From Schistocerca nitens (Eukaryota > Arthropoda > Insecta > Orthoptera > Acrididae): DNA of 64,000 nucleotides. The notes under the pieces were generated by a model, which saw nothing but the letters and a program-made list of their open reading frames with translations, did no database searches and was not told where the DNA came from. The translations under genes and the position numbers were made by a program. Location: assembly GCF_023898315.1 (NCBI RefSeq), contig NC_064617.1:719188702-719252701 (forward strand), read 5' to 3'. Shown here piece after piece: positions 1 through 12,838 of this stretch. Numbering within the stretch: the first letter of the stretch is position 1; each line of letters starts with the position of its first letter.

Positions 1-6
1 TACGGC

Positions 7-580
7 TTGGCAATCCGACGGCTTTCCAGTTCGGTGGAACAGATGAAGGCAATTTGGGCAACGTATTTCCACAAGTGTTCGACGGATGACCACCCCCAAC
101 ACCAAAATTGTCCGGCTGAGGAAACTAGTTGGTGCAAGCGGCGCACTGCAGAGGCTACCGGACATCTCGACGAGTATCAACACGACCAGCAGCTCTCCAA
201 CGAAGTTCAAAAAGTGATTCATCCGATCTACGAGGCCCTTTCGGAGGACGAGTTATTGTACCGGTGCTTGTGAGGAAACAAAATTCAAATGAAAATTTGA
301 ACGCATGTGTTTGGAAGTTAGCTCCCAAGCATTTGCATTCTGCTGCAAAGAGTGAAGATTGCGACTTCCCTAGCAGTGAGCAACTTCAACGAAGGGTATT
401 CAGCAATTCTGAATACCATGACAACGATGTACGTCACCCTGAGACGCTATTCGACGCAGTTCGCCGACCATTCGGACGACCACCGGATTCAAGCGGCCGA
501 AAACCGCTTGTCACCAGCCGTACGAGCGGCTCTGGAGCAGCGCAGGATGGCCTAGATCGAGCAGAACGCCCTCTATGAGG
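7..580 (+). pseudogene. Mutator-like transposase, broken C-terminal fragment
   Basis: Three overlapping short reading frames (7-273, then about 270-350, then 352-555) read in series resemble the C-terminal part of the Mutator-like transposase family that is common as an 'uncharacterized protein' in insect genomes. Recognisable pieces are a Cys-His rich stretch (YFHKCSTDDHPQHQNCP), an NENLNACVWKLAPK segment and a terminal region rich in Arg and Ala. Continuing the similarity needs frame changes near 270 and 350. The N-terminal part, if any, lies left of the window. Family assignment is from memory of the motif pattern and is tentative; the frameshifts are directly visible. Confidence 0.45.
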
Positions 581-659
581 AAGGACTAGTTTATGGACCT
601 GGAATAGCAGATTGAACATATGTTTCATAATATTGCATTTATATGTAGTCAAAACTTCA

Positions 660-3600
660 AACGCGTTTTTCTCGAAATGACTTTTTTTATTGCGCGGTAT
701 AGTAACTTCAAATCTACTGAACCGATTGGCATGATTCTTTGTTTCCGGTGAAGCTAACTAAACTGTCTAGGAGTTTTAACACTTTTATTCCGATGCATCG
801 ACTATAAATATTTTTACTTGGCCGACGAAGTCGAAAAATCGATGAGAAAAACCCTATTTTGTTTCAAATGGCCGCCATTTTGTTTCCTATGGTCCAAATA
901 ACTTAAGCGAGGTCAAACTAAAGAATCTTATATACTTCGATAACGTCAACTCAATTTTGATTTCAGGCGAGCCGGCTGACCTGTGAGATACCGTGCGTGG
1001 AGGCCTACATCGAAATTTTGTTTCGTTCCGACGGCACTTCCGCCTTTGCTCTTCGACGTTTCCGGTCGAAAAAATTCCAGTTTGTAGTGAAAATGCCAAT
1101 AAGAATTTTGACTAAATTTGACATTGATATCTATAACATATCCCGAGAAAAAAATTCTCAAGGAACATGCTTTTTTCGGACCAAAGATAGTAAACCTCCC
1201 CTTAAGTAGAGAAATTTACTGAAAAACTTCCTGTGTTAAGGAAGAAACGGTAACATCAACAGGTCATCTCTTTTGAAATTGATAAACATGCCTGGTCTTT
1301 CAGATGAACTACAGAAAGGACTATATCTGCCATGCACTTTCCTATTTTGAATACATTGACAACAACGGTTCAGCAGCATCTTTAAACCAAATTAAGTCAA
1401 CAGGATTAATTGGAATTATAAGGAACGGATTCACAGCTTAAGCTGACAACAATCATGCGTAAATCTTGCGGAACAGATGCCTTTTGCCTTTCATCGTTTT
1501 TCTGTACTTGCAAAATCACTGCCACAGTTCAAAGAGCTACTCCCAAAACCTTGCGTGTTCTCTCTTTTAACCATTCGTGGCTAAATGGAGGCTGCCTTAA
1601 TGCATGGCATTTGGAACTCCGTTTGGAAGCACTGCTTGGCGAAAAGTATGCGCCCTCTGGTAATGAATGTTTGAAATATTTTCTCCATGATTTAACGCTT
1701 GTAACAAATCTAGGGATATGCATTAGTCTATCGAGACTACCATGGCACTGAAAACGCTTTTTTTCTGAAACGTTTCCCATGTTCTTAAATCCAGGTGTTT
1801 GAATGTGGGTACTTATCACCACACACAGACATTTAGAGGCAGATAGCAGATGTGTCGATAGACGAAACGTATAGACGCGTAAGTGTCTCCAAGTTGATTT
1901 CCATAACTAGCAATGAGAACTTAACATGTTCTTAACGCGACGAAACCGACAGATGTAAAATTAAGTTCAGGAGGACCACAAAAATTATTATAGGGCCGTT
2001 ACTGTTTATATATAATGATGTAAATAACGAAGGAAAGGGGTGAGGCTGTTCGAAGACAATGTTATTTACAGGAAGACGCCCGAACATCACGGCGAAATAC
2101 CTGCACACTTTTAGAGGATCAATGACTGGTGTGGAACCTAGTTGCTGAGCCTGAACTTAAAACAAAAAATTGCAATCTATTACATGTAAATTGACGAAGA
2201 AACACATTACTGTTCGATTACGCTACTAGCGAAAAGTATCTGGAAAATTTGATGGCTGTAAAATGACGGAGCTAAAGTCAGGACTGATCTAACGAGAATG
2301 ATCACATGAAAGTAACTAAAGGGAAAGCAAGTGCCAGCAGGGGGTTAACTGGAAAAAACTAAACTATATGTAACTCATCCATCATAGAATTGGCTCACAA
2401 AGCAGTCGCTCCATTTACTCTTGCGTATTAGTCGTCACTTTGCTCTTACTATCAGGTTAAATGAGCAGATAATGTAGGGAACATCCTACAAAGATCTCTG
2501 TGTGTGTCATGGGTTCGTTTAATAAATGCTACAGCGTCACGGAGACGCTGAACAAATTCCAGTGGCAGGCGCTACACGAGAGTCGTCGTGCATCATGGTG
2601 AGGTTTACACTGACAGTTCAGGGAAATGTATTTCTTCCTCCCACATAAGTCTGTCGAAATAACTGCGGAATGAATGGGAGAAATTAGAGCTCTTGAGCTC
2701 TTAACGGGAGAAAGGGGGGGTGGGGGGACGGTGAGTTCGTATATTGCTAGTCGTCCTCTCTCGCACTATTAGAAGAATGATGAGGGGAAATGACAGATAG
2801 TACCTTAAGTAGCCCCAAGCTAACTTGCGGGGTCTAGATGTAGGTTAGTAGTAGTTGGTCAGTTGTACTGCCGACATAGGTGTGAGTCTCAAGTGACTTT
2901 TTTCACTACTCCAGGCGAAAACCGTTCTGGAAACTGACGAATCAGCTCAATGCTATAAATATATTTGCAGTGCGATAAATTTTATTGCCAATATTGTGAT
3001 AAGCAGAGGCCTAAATATTAATTTTTTTACACGTTCTGTGATCGTAAAACTTACTTGGCTACGTGGCACGGAATTCCACTGCAAATAATGTCTTATTTCC
3101 TGCGTGTTTTTGTGGTTACTTTCTTGTTTATATATGAATAGTCTGTGTATAAAAGTACTGGAAAAGAATGCTGTTAAGCTTCGTACATAGTTTTAAAAGG
3201 TACATGTACAAGGACTTGGAAATATCGGTGGTAGCAAACAAAGAATGAGTAGGTGACGAGAGAAAAATGAAGCTGACATGTCCACTTTGTGATATATTGC
3301 GCAGAAACTGCGGACAAATATTGTTCGTTAGAATATATCGCAAGCTCTGCTTCATATACTTTCAGTACTGCAGTTAATGTAATTTTCAAAATCTATTATG
3401 TTCGAATGTTGTTAATATGAACGCACATTTTCAAGCGGCTTCAATTATTACCTGTCGTTAATTGAATGTATTATTTGTATACTTATAACATTTTATGCTT
3501 GTCCAATAGTTATGCCACTTCACTGTGGCACAGAAATCGTCTCTTCAGCAGTAATCCTACGTGTTTTATCAAACTGATCACGATGGACTCTTCCAAAAGA

Positions 3601-5265
3601 TAACTTTCCATAGTCCACGTAAGCGGCAATTTACTGACCAGAGAAGGTTATCATAAAGTGCGCGACAATCATGTGCAGATAACCTTGGGTAACTCAGTGT
3701 TTCTGATTTATTATTGTGATTTACGTTAAAGGCGACATCTTGTCAAAGTTGCGTGGCTAAAATCACTGCATTTTCGTAGTATATAAGATCCGTTGTATTA
3801 GAATCTAGAAAAGTTATGAACAGGTGAATTACCCAGACTATAATCATCCCATGTTTGAGAGAGCACTTTGCGACTTCCAGCAAACTATTCTTAATTTCAA
3901 ACGTTTTAGAAATCCGTTCTCACTGATAGCACCTGAAAAGTAATTAAAGGAAGAAAGTTTATCTTACTACAGTCTGGATTTTCGTTGTTTGTTGACTACT
4001 AGTTTAGCATTTTGTTTATTACTTCTGATAGCAACTCTATTCGCAATATTTTGTAGGCGGTATCAATACACACCACTGAATGTATCTGCAAAGTTATTTC
4101 ATTGTACGACACACTTCAGAAGACGTGACGTCATGAATACGGGAGATCGATTCCTTAAAGAATGTTACCTATTAGGGGGGCGAGAGGGGTGTTTCTGGTA
4201 AAAATAAAATGACGGTGCGACATTAGGGACTAACCGTATTTGACAATATATAAATATTCACCATATGATGATCTTACTGATTGACCGAAGCTGGCAAGGG
4301 GGCAAACAAAAGATTCAAGAAAATTATGAACAGACTGACTGCAGTCTCTACACAAATCACCTGCGTAAGGTTACAATTGCCTTTTTTGTTTCTAAATTAA
4401 GAAGTAGACACGAGCTATCCCTATTATTGCTTTCGACGAATGGCGGCCTTAAAAAAAACAGACTTCTGGAAAATTCCGCACGTTTCGGCAAGTTTTGTCG
4501 TAAAGTGTTTGGCAAATAGTGAAGTACTGCCGAATGAACTATTTCAACAAGCGAGTGGAAGGACACCCGCAATGATTTTTAATGGGTACGAGTGAGATCT
4601 GGACAACATGCCTAGAGCAACAGCCTAACACACTATGTCGAGGTACACCACAACAGCATGGGTGAAATGCTGTTTTGCAGTATCTCATTGAAAGATAAGG
4701 TCACGGACGCGTCGAAAGTGAGACGCAGCCATCAAAGGTATGTTCGCCCACTGGGTACGTGGGAGTAGCGTCACTTTGTGATCGAAGGCGATGGAGGGTC
4801 TTGGCATATAAGAAATGCAATTAAATGCACTGATATGAATGCTCCAAAATGGCCCTCGAGTGAGAAACGAAGGTATGTTTCGTGTAAACGAAATTATTTC
4901 GGATTAAAAAGTAGTATATTTAAACATTGTTGTACGTTTGGTATAGTGTCATTTTTACATAAAGGAATATTTATTGTTTCCACAGAGGACAATTTCAGAA
5001 ACAAGTTATTTTAAAATGGCCCCTCTGAAATATTATATGTAATGAACATATACTATAGTAGCCCATTTGATCTGCCTAATAATAGTAACTATAACTTTTC
5101 TCTGGTATATTTGTTATGAATCATTAAACAATGTAACCACACAAAGCAATAAAGCAAATTATTTCCCATAATATTTTAATTTCTAATTGCAGTTGGTCGG
5201 AAATTTAGTAGTCTTTGTATCCACAGCTCTTTGCAATGGGCTGTATATTGTATTATTATTAGTCA
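660..5265. other. AT-rich intergenic DNA, nothing recognised
   Basis: No reading frame longer than about 100 codons has a recognisable protein, and no tRNA or clear repeat boundary was seen. Short G-rich tracts occur near 2710-2730. Some of it may be old unrecognised transposon sequence. Confidence 0.5.
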
Positions 5266-5276
5266 GTTTGACTGTT

Positions 5277-5398
5277 CAAAACAAAAAATGGTTCAAATGG
5301 CTCTGAGCACTATGGGACTTAACATCTATGGTCATCAGTCCCCTAGAACTTAGAACTGCTTAAACCTAACTAACCTAAGGACATCACACAACACCCAG
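5277..5398 (-). repeat. SINE fragment (5'-truncated) with 11-bp target-site duplication
   Basis: This is the reverse complement of the 3' part of the SINE seen near 47012-47208: it begins with an A-rich end followed by ATGGTTCAAATGGCTCTGAG and runs to the 'CTAACCTAAGGACATC' region. It lacks the tRNA-like head. It is flanked by a direct repeat, GTTTGACTGTT, at 5266-5276 and 5399-5409, as expected for target-primed insertion. Sequence and duplication are directly visible; the SINE identity rests on the second copy in this window and on my recollection of locust repeats. Confidence 0.85.
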
Positions 5399-5409
5399 GT
5401 TTGACTGTT

Positions 5410-8400
5410 ACTTAAGTATTAAATAGGTCAATTACTAGATCGTCTCCGAATGAAGATCCAGTAAAGACTGCCCATGAGTAATAAGTAACTATCAAAGACA
5501 GTTAAAGGAGATTTGCAGATGCTTACAATGAAACTCTGAAGACCGAAAATCGTTTAAATTCTCTCACCCAGTAAGAGTAGACGTTTTATTGTTCTTCACA
5601 GTGTCACGTTAATTAGGTTTCACGTCGGACATGAACAACTTAACTGTGGGGGGGGGGGGGGGGGGTGGCGGCACAGTTTTGGTGCAGCATTGATTGTATG
5701 AGGCATATGGAACTTCCCTACCATCTCACGATATACTGTAATTTCCAATCTCAGGACCAATTCCAAAATTTTACATCTTTTTAACACCGAAAAATATCTG
5801 TCTTTATTGTATAAATTCCGTTAAATACAATCAAGCCGCTATTAGAGCAGTGTCTACTCACGATAATGAAGTGTAATTCTTAAATATGAAGTTATTTCTT
5901 AGTTGGGTAGGCGTGACTTAGCTCTAAATTTTAAGAGGTATAAATGGTGAGAAACAATCAGACCACGTCAGTAATTCGAATCATTTACAAAAAACTGATT
6001 TCACTTTAAAAAATATCGAAAACCCTGTCACCTGCAAGTTCATCTCTATTTGGTAGGCTACCGGTTTCGGCGATGTAATACGGGATTAGGGCCCAGATAA
6101 AATTACCAGCAATATTACGAACAAGAATTACATAAAATCAAGGTACAAACTATAGATTCATGAGCGTATTTGTCATTAGGTAATACTCCGAGGGAGTCGG
6201 GAAATTTGGCCACCACGTACGGATATTCCACAAGGTATGTTTCTTAGGTAATATGAAAGAAACAATATGAAAGTATTACCCGAGCACGGTATTACACTAC
6301 CTCCCGTGGCTGTTATCGGAAACGTACTGCGATGTTGCAGTAAACAAGTACAGTGGTGACCAAGGAAAACTCATCGTGAGACAATTGTGCATGTACTTTC
6401 AAATGGTTCTGCGTGTCCTCAAGAAATCACGATAAGAACTGATAAGCCGACCGAAGAGCCCGCACTCCGAGATGCAATAATATCGTGGTTCACTAATACA
6501 AACGAGAAGTCTCCGAACGTGGCTAAGCCGATAAACACATGTTCTTAGTATACCATACCCAAGTTACACTGTCAGTAAACAAAATAACAGACACAATGAA
6601 AGCGTAAGTTTGCTACTAATAAAACTACTCAAATAGGTGTAATATCAAAATAAAACAGTCTTTACTACAAGTATGCCATGTTCTGTTTACTCGTGACCTA
6701 AAATAAAACAAAGGCAACGTCAAAATTAAAAGAATGAAAAATGCTTATGTCCGAGTTCAATGTGTTAACGGCAGTTATGTCAGACGGCCAAACATATACC
6801 ATATAACATTTACAGGGTGAACTGCCAACAATAATCGGTGAAAGCAACCGTTATTGAGTACAACATGTGAGCTACGTTCATACCGTCCATAAATACACCG
6901 TAGTCACAAGTCTCGGCTATTTATGTAGTCAGGCTGATAGAAGGTACAAACCAAACCAAGTAACTAGAAGAGTGCACTGTTCAGCACCACGTACATTTAA
7001 CGGCGTTCTACACCTGAAGAAAAAATAACATAGGAATTTATCATTAACAGTTCCTTTAATTACACATCTGTTGCATAACCACCTAACAACCCGACTGGCT
7101 AATAGATTAACATCTGTATAAAAACAATTGGTCCAGTCACTGTGCTACGTAACCCATCCTCTCATACCTCGCTTTTTTAACAAGTAACTTTAAACAACAC
7201 TATCGTGGTATGTGTGGAATTTGATAGTAATAAGAGACACTTTGTAATACATGACTGAACTTTAGTGCCTTTAATACCCATATAAGTAGTTTCGATGAAA
7301 ACCCAATATAAATCAGTGAAACAATAACACCCCCTATGTAAGGTACCTAGGAACAACACTTATGGTAAAAAGACAATTACAATCACAAATTACGCTTGTC
7401 GTATGAGGGAACGTATGGATCCCGTTTCTTTTAGCTACAAATACCGAAATGAACTTAGCACCCCCGATCAGAGACTAAGACAAAGTACCGTCGTGGTCAC
7501 ACATTCCTAAAATATAAAATATTTAACTTCTTGAACTAGAGGGAAGGAATGACTGACAACCATACATAATAAATGCTCCGCGTGACAGGATTGTACTATA
7601 GAAGCCGCAAGAGCGCCTGTGTTCTAAATAATTCAACGAGCAGTAAAGTGGGATCAGAAAACTACGACGTAAGAGAATTAATATGATGGGACTCGCCATA
7701 TTGTACAAAACAGACGTAGTATGAACCAAGCCATCTAGTACCGTGTAATGACGTATTGGGATTTTATTGACGCAATAAAACTTGTTCACTCCATTACCTT
7801 TAGGTCGTACCGTATTGCACGACTGAAGACTTACTACGATCGGAAATAGCGAGTCTCAACTATAGAACCAAATGTCACATGACAGCTATATGGACGAAAT
7901 AAGACGTACGAGATATCTGCTGAATGAAAAATATGTCCCACGGTATCCAGCAAGGGATAAGCAAGGGTCGTCTCTACGGTCAAAAACGCGTTAATAATCA
8001 GATACAGAAAACTAATCACGACCAAAGTAGGTTACTGTCCGACCTACATAAGAAGGGGATAACGTACCCAATGAAACCTATACATATATCAGAACCACTC
8101 ACCTTATTACCAGATTCCCCCCCCCCCCCATCTACCTTTGGCTCGGGAGTGTCATCTTTGTACCGCCATTTTCGTGCAGTGTTTTACAGTGAGTCTTTTA
8201 CAGTTATTGTTCCGTGTTGTTTTTTTGAGAAGTGTTGCGAACGGCCATCATACTGTCGCTGGGTGTGCATTTTATCTCTTGCGAACAGAAACCAGACTGT
8301 CGCCATGTTTTTTAATTGTGTGTGTTCTATGTTACTTGTCTGATTCCTGTGTCTTTTATTAACATTGACAACCCCTTTTGCTTTCTGTTTTAACTTTCCG

Positions 8401-9514
8401 CATTTTTCCACCATTTTACACTAAGTCACCGTTTTTTCGCCTGTTTTTCTTCTTCCTTTTTTTTAAAAAAAAAACGTCTGTAGGCTGTAGAGCAGCGTAC
8501 TAAGCTGCTGCCAGCCCGCCCCCTTCGGGGGGAATTGAAAATCAATAACGAAAACAAAAGAAAAACTTGTACCAGGCAATGGCTGAATTTTCCAACAAAA
8601 GGATGTATTTCGTACGTGAAAATAATCTTCGCACCTATTAATGACGTACAATGAAGTCATAACTTACTGAACATCGAACAATACAGGTGTCAAACACACA
8701 AGTTACTAGCTCACACATGCGCAACACTTGTGTGCACAAGTATTCCGCGAACGCAAATACTGCTTGGCACTTAACGCCGCCAAGCAAGTAAACATTACAG
8801 CCAGTGATGTATCCGGCGCTACGTTAGTCAAATCAGTGTTAAGAGAGAGCACCGGTTACTATGTACAAAAAGCTGTCATACGTTCCAAAAACCAACGTGA
8901 CCTTTCTTGCACCTAGTTAACGAAACCCAAAAGTGATGATATGAAACAATTCACATATGCACAGGCCTGACATCGAGATCTACGCGGCCCGTGCATACAA
9001 CACTATGATTTACATAAAGGAAAAACACGGACATTAAAACCTGTTTCAAGCAATGTGAAATGGTTTTTCCTTCTCTGTTTCGTTACAACATTTTTTGGAT
9101 ATAGTCGACAAACGCCTTATTCTTAAACGCTGTTCGTTCAACAATGTCTCAGTTTCCTCAAGAGCACATATACAGTATATGGATTTCTAGTTCTTCCAGT
9201 ACGTCCTTCGTCTAACGTACACAGTATGTTGAGATGTCTTTGAGTACTAATAACATTGTGGTTTTCTGTACGTAGATGTTCGTTGAAGGATGAAAATTTG
9301 ATTGTGTTCAAAGATGTGCGTTCATGGTATCTCTCCTTGAAAGCAACTCTTTTTGGCTTATGTATACATGATCACTGTCGTTGCATGTTATTTTATAATT
9401 ACTTCATTTCAGAAAACTATCACACTGCCAACAAAGTGTATAAGCACCTTAGCCGAGCCATTGTTGTTCTTAAAACATACGTCTACGTTTACCCTTCGAA
9501 ATGTTTGAGCTATA
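5410..9514. other. Intergenic DNA, mostly unrecognised
   Basis: No convincing gene. It includes an 18-G run at 5648-5665 and a C-run near 8108. The stretch 8128-8545 is compositionally different (T-rich, with a GCCCGCCCCCTTCGGGGGGAATTG hairpin-like end near 8515) and may be an interspersed repeat, but no second copy is present here to prove it. Confidence 0.45.
5648..5665. repeat. Poly(G) homopolymer, 18 bp
   Basis: Uninterrupted G run followed by TGGCGG. Similar C-runs occur near 8108, 25000 and 25687. Lengths of such runs are error-prone in assemblies. Confidence 0.9.
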
Positions 9515-11417
9515 TTTGCTTGAACCACGAGCCTTGCCGTTGGTGGGGAGGCTTGCGTGCCTCAACGATACAGATAGCCGTACCGTAGGTGCAACCACAA
9601 CGGAGGGGTATCTGTTGAGAGGCCAGACAAACGTGTGGTTCCTGAAGAGGGGCAGCAGCCTTTTCAGTAGTTGCAGGGGCAACAATCTGGATGATTGACT
9701 GATCTGGCCTTTTAACATTAACCAAAATGGCCTTGCTGTGCTGGTACTGCGAATAGCTGACAGCAAGGGGAAACTACAGCCGTAATTTTTCCCGAGGGCA
9801 TGCAGCTTTACTGTATGATTAGATGATGATGGTGTCCTCTTGGGTAAAATATTCCGGAGGTGAAATAGTCCCCCATTCGGATCTCCGGGCGGGGACTACT
9901 CAGGAGGACGTCGTTATTACGTGAAAGAAAACTGGCGTTCTACGGATCGGAGCGTGGAATGTCAGATCCCTTAATCGGGCAGGTATCTTAGAAAATTTAA
10001 AAATGGAAATGGATACGTTAAAGTTAGATATAGTGGTAATTGGTGAAGTTCGGTGGCAGGAGAAACAAGACTTCTGGTCAGGTGAATACAGGGTTATAAA
10101 CACAAAAACAAATAGGGGTAATGCTGGAGTAGGCTTAATAATGAATAAAAGATAGGAGTGCGGATAAGCTATTACAAACAGCATAGTGGACGCATTATTG
10201 TGGCCAAGGTAGACACGAAGCCCACACCTAGCACAGTAGTACAAGTTTATATGCCAACTAGCTCCACAGATGACGAAGAGATTGATGAAATGTATGATGA
10301 GATAAAAGAAATTATTGAGATAGTGAAGGAAGACGAATATTTAATAGTCATCGGTGACCGCAATTCGATAGTAGGAAAAGGAAGAGAAGGAAACGTAGTA
10401 GGTGAATATGGAATGGAGGTAAGGCATGAAAGAGGAAGCCGACTGGTAGAATTTTGCACAGAGCATAACTTAATCATATCTAACACTTGGTTCAAGAATC
10501 ATAACTGAAGGTTGTATACAGGGATAGATTACATAATGGTAAGACAGAGATTTAGGATCCAGGTTTTAAATTGTAAGACATTTCCAGGGGCAGATGTGGA
10601 CTCTGACCACAATCTATTGAAGAAACTGCAAAAAGGTGGGAATTTAAGGAAGTGAGACCTAGATAAACTGACAGAACAAGAGGTTGTAGATAGTTTCAAG
10701 GAGAGCATTAGCGAACGATTGACAAGAATGGGGGAAAGAAGTACAGTAGAAAAAGAATGGGTAGCTTTGAAAGATGAAATAATGAAGGCAGCAGAGGATC
10801 AAGTAGGTAAAAAGGCGAGGGGTAATAGAAATCCTTGGGCAACAGAAGACATACTGAATTTAATTGATGAAAGGAGAAAATACAAAAATGCAGTAAAGGA
10901 AGCGGGCAAAAAGGAACACAAACGTCTCAAAAATGAGATCAACAGGAAGTGCAAATTGCCTAAGCAGGGATGGCTAGAGGACAAATGTAAGGATGTAGAG
11001 GCGAACATCACTAGGGGTAAGATAGATACTGCCTACAGGAAAATTAAAGAGACCTTTGGAGGAAAGAGAACCACTTACATTAATATCAAGAGCTCAGACG
11101 GAAACCCAGTTCTAAGCAACGAAGGGAAAGCAGAAAGGTGTAAGAAGTATATAGAGGGTCTATTCAAGGGCGATGTACTTGAGGACAATATTATGGAAAT
11201 GGAAGAGGAGGTAGATGAAGATGAAATGGGAGATATGATGCTGCGTGAAGAGTTTGACAGAGCACTGAAAGACCCAAGTCGAAACAAGGCCCCGGGAGTA
11301 GACAACATTCCATTAGAACTACTGACAGCCTTGGGAGAGTCAGCCCTGACAAAACTCTACCATCTGGTGAGCAAGATGTATGACACAGCCAAAATACCCT
11401 CAGACGTCATGAATATA

Positions 11418-12838
11418 CACTCCTGGAAATTGAAATAAGAACACCGTGAATTCATTGTCCCAGGAAGGGGAAACTTTATTGACACATTCCTGGGGTCAGA
11501 TACATCACATGATCACACTGACAGAACCACAGGCACATAGACACAGGCAACAGAGCATGCACAATGTCGGCACTAGTACAGTGTATATCCACCTTTCGCA
11601 GCAATGCAGGCTGCTATTCTCCCATGGAGACGATCGTAGAGATGCTGGATGTAGTCCTGTGGAACGGCTTGCCATGCCATTTCCACCTGGCGCCTCAGTT
11701 GGACCAGCGTTCGTGCTGGACGTGCAGACCGCGTGAGACGACGCTTCATCCAGTCCCAAACATGCTCAATGGGGGACAGATCCGGAGATCTTGCTGACCA
11801 GGGTAGTTGACTTACACCTTCTAGAGCACGTTGGGTGGCACGGGATACATGCGGACGTGCATTGTCCTGTTGGAACAGCAAGTTCCCTTGCCGGTCTAGG
11901 AATGGTAGAACGATGGGTTCGATGACGGTTTGGATGTACCGTGCACTATTCAGTGTCCCCTCGACGATCACCAGTGGTGTACGGCCAGTGTAGGAGATCG
12001 CTCCCCACACCATGATGCCGGGTGTTGGCCCTGTGTGCCTCGGTCGTATGCAGTCCTGATTGTGGCGCTCACCTGCACGGCGCCAAACACGCATACGACC
12101 ATCATTGGCACCAAGGCAGAAGCGACTCTCATCGCTGAAGACGACACGTCTCCATTCGTCCCTCCATTCACGCCTGTCGCGACACCACTGGAGGCGGGCT
12201 GCACGATGTTGGGGCGTGAGCGGAAGACGGCCTAACGGTGTGCGGGACCGTAGCCCAGCTTCATGGAGACGGTTGGGAATGGTCCTCGCCGATACCCCAG
12301 GAGCAACAGTGTCCCTAATTTGCTGGGAAGTGGCGGTGCGGTCCCCTACGGCACTGCGTAGGATCCCACGGTCTTGGCGTGCATCCGTGCGTCGCTGCGG
12401 TCCGGTCCCAGGTCGACGGGCACGTGCACCTTCCGCCGACCACTGGCGACAACATCGATGTACTGTGGAGACCTCACGCCCCACGTGTTGAGCAATTCGG
12501 CGGTACGTCCACCCGGCCTCCCGCATGCCCACTATACGCCCACGCTCAAAGTCCGTCAACTGCACATACGGTTCACGTCCACGCTGTCGCGGCATGCTAC
12601 CAGTGTTAAAGACTGCGATGGAGCTCCGTATGCCACGGCAAACTGGCTGACACTGACGGCGGCGGTGCACAAATGCTGCGCAGCTAGCGCCATTCGACGG
12701 CCAACACCGCGGGTCCTGGTGTGTCCGCTGTGCCGTGCGTGTGATCATTGCTTGTACAGCCCTCTCGCAGTGTCCGGAGCAAGTATGGTGGGTCTGACAC
12801 ACCGGTGTCAATGTGTTCTTTTTCCATTTCCAGGAGTG
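11418..12838 (-). mobile_element. Tc1/mariner-type DNA transposon, full length, 1421 bp
   Basis: Bounded by TA dinucleotides at 11416-11417 and 12839-12840. Imperfect terminal inverted repeats: left end CACTCCTGGAAATTGAAATA, right end the reverse complement of a TTTCCATTTCCAGGAGTG end, both followed inward by GAACAC. The surrounding RTE sequence continues in register across it; copy 2 at about 23290 shows the uninterrupted site GAATATAATAATTCC, so the insertion is dated after the RTE copy. It carries one intact transposase gene on the minus strand. Confidence 0.95.
11573..12595 (-). CDS. Tc1-family transposase (340 aa)
   Basis: Cut-and-paste transposase acting on the terminal repeats of its own element. 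I chose the ATG at 12595 (MPRQRGREPYVQL), which gives 340 residues, the usual Tc1 length; an upstream in-frame ATG at 12811 would add 72 residues with no family similarity. The N-terminal third has the paired helix-turn-helix DNA-binding region (FERGRIVGMREAGWTYRRIA). The catalytic triad is visible: Asp in VVFSDESRF, Asp in FQQDNARPH and Glu in DLSPIEHVW. I count 32 residues between the second Asp and the Glu, two fewer than the common DD34E spacing. No frameshift or stop is seen, so it may encode active protein. Confidence 0.92.
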   Translation of the reverse strand: MPRQRGREPYVQLTDFERGRIVGMREAGWTYRRIAQHVGREVSTVHRCCRQWSAEGARARRPGTGPQRRTDARQDRGILRSAVGDRTATSQQIRDTVAPGVSARTIPNRLHEAGLRSRTPLGRLPLTPQHRAARLQWCRDRREWRDEWRRVVFSDESRFCLGANDGRMRVWRRAGERHNQDCIRPRHTGPTPGIMVWGAISYTGRTPLVIVEGTLNSARYIQTVIEPIVLPFLDRQGNLLFQQDNARPHVSRATQRALEGVSQLPWSARSPDLSPIEHVWDWMKRRLTRSARPARTLVQLRRQVEMAWQAVPQDYIQHLYDRLHGRIAACIAAKGGYTLY

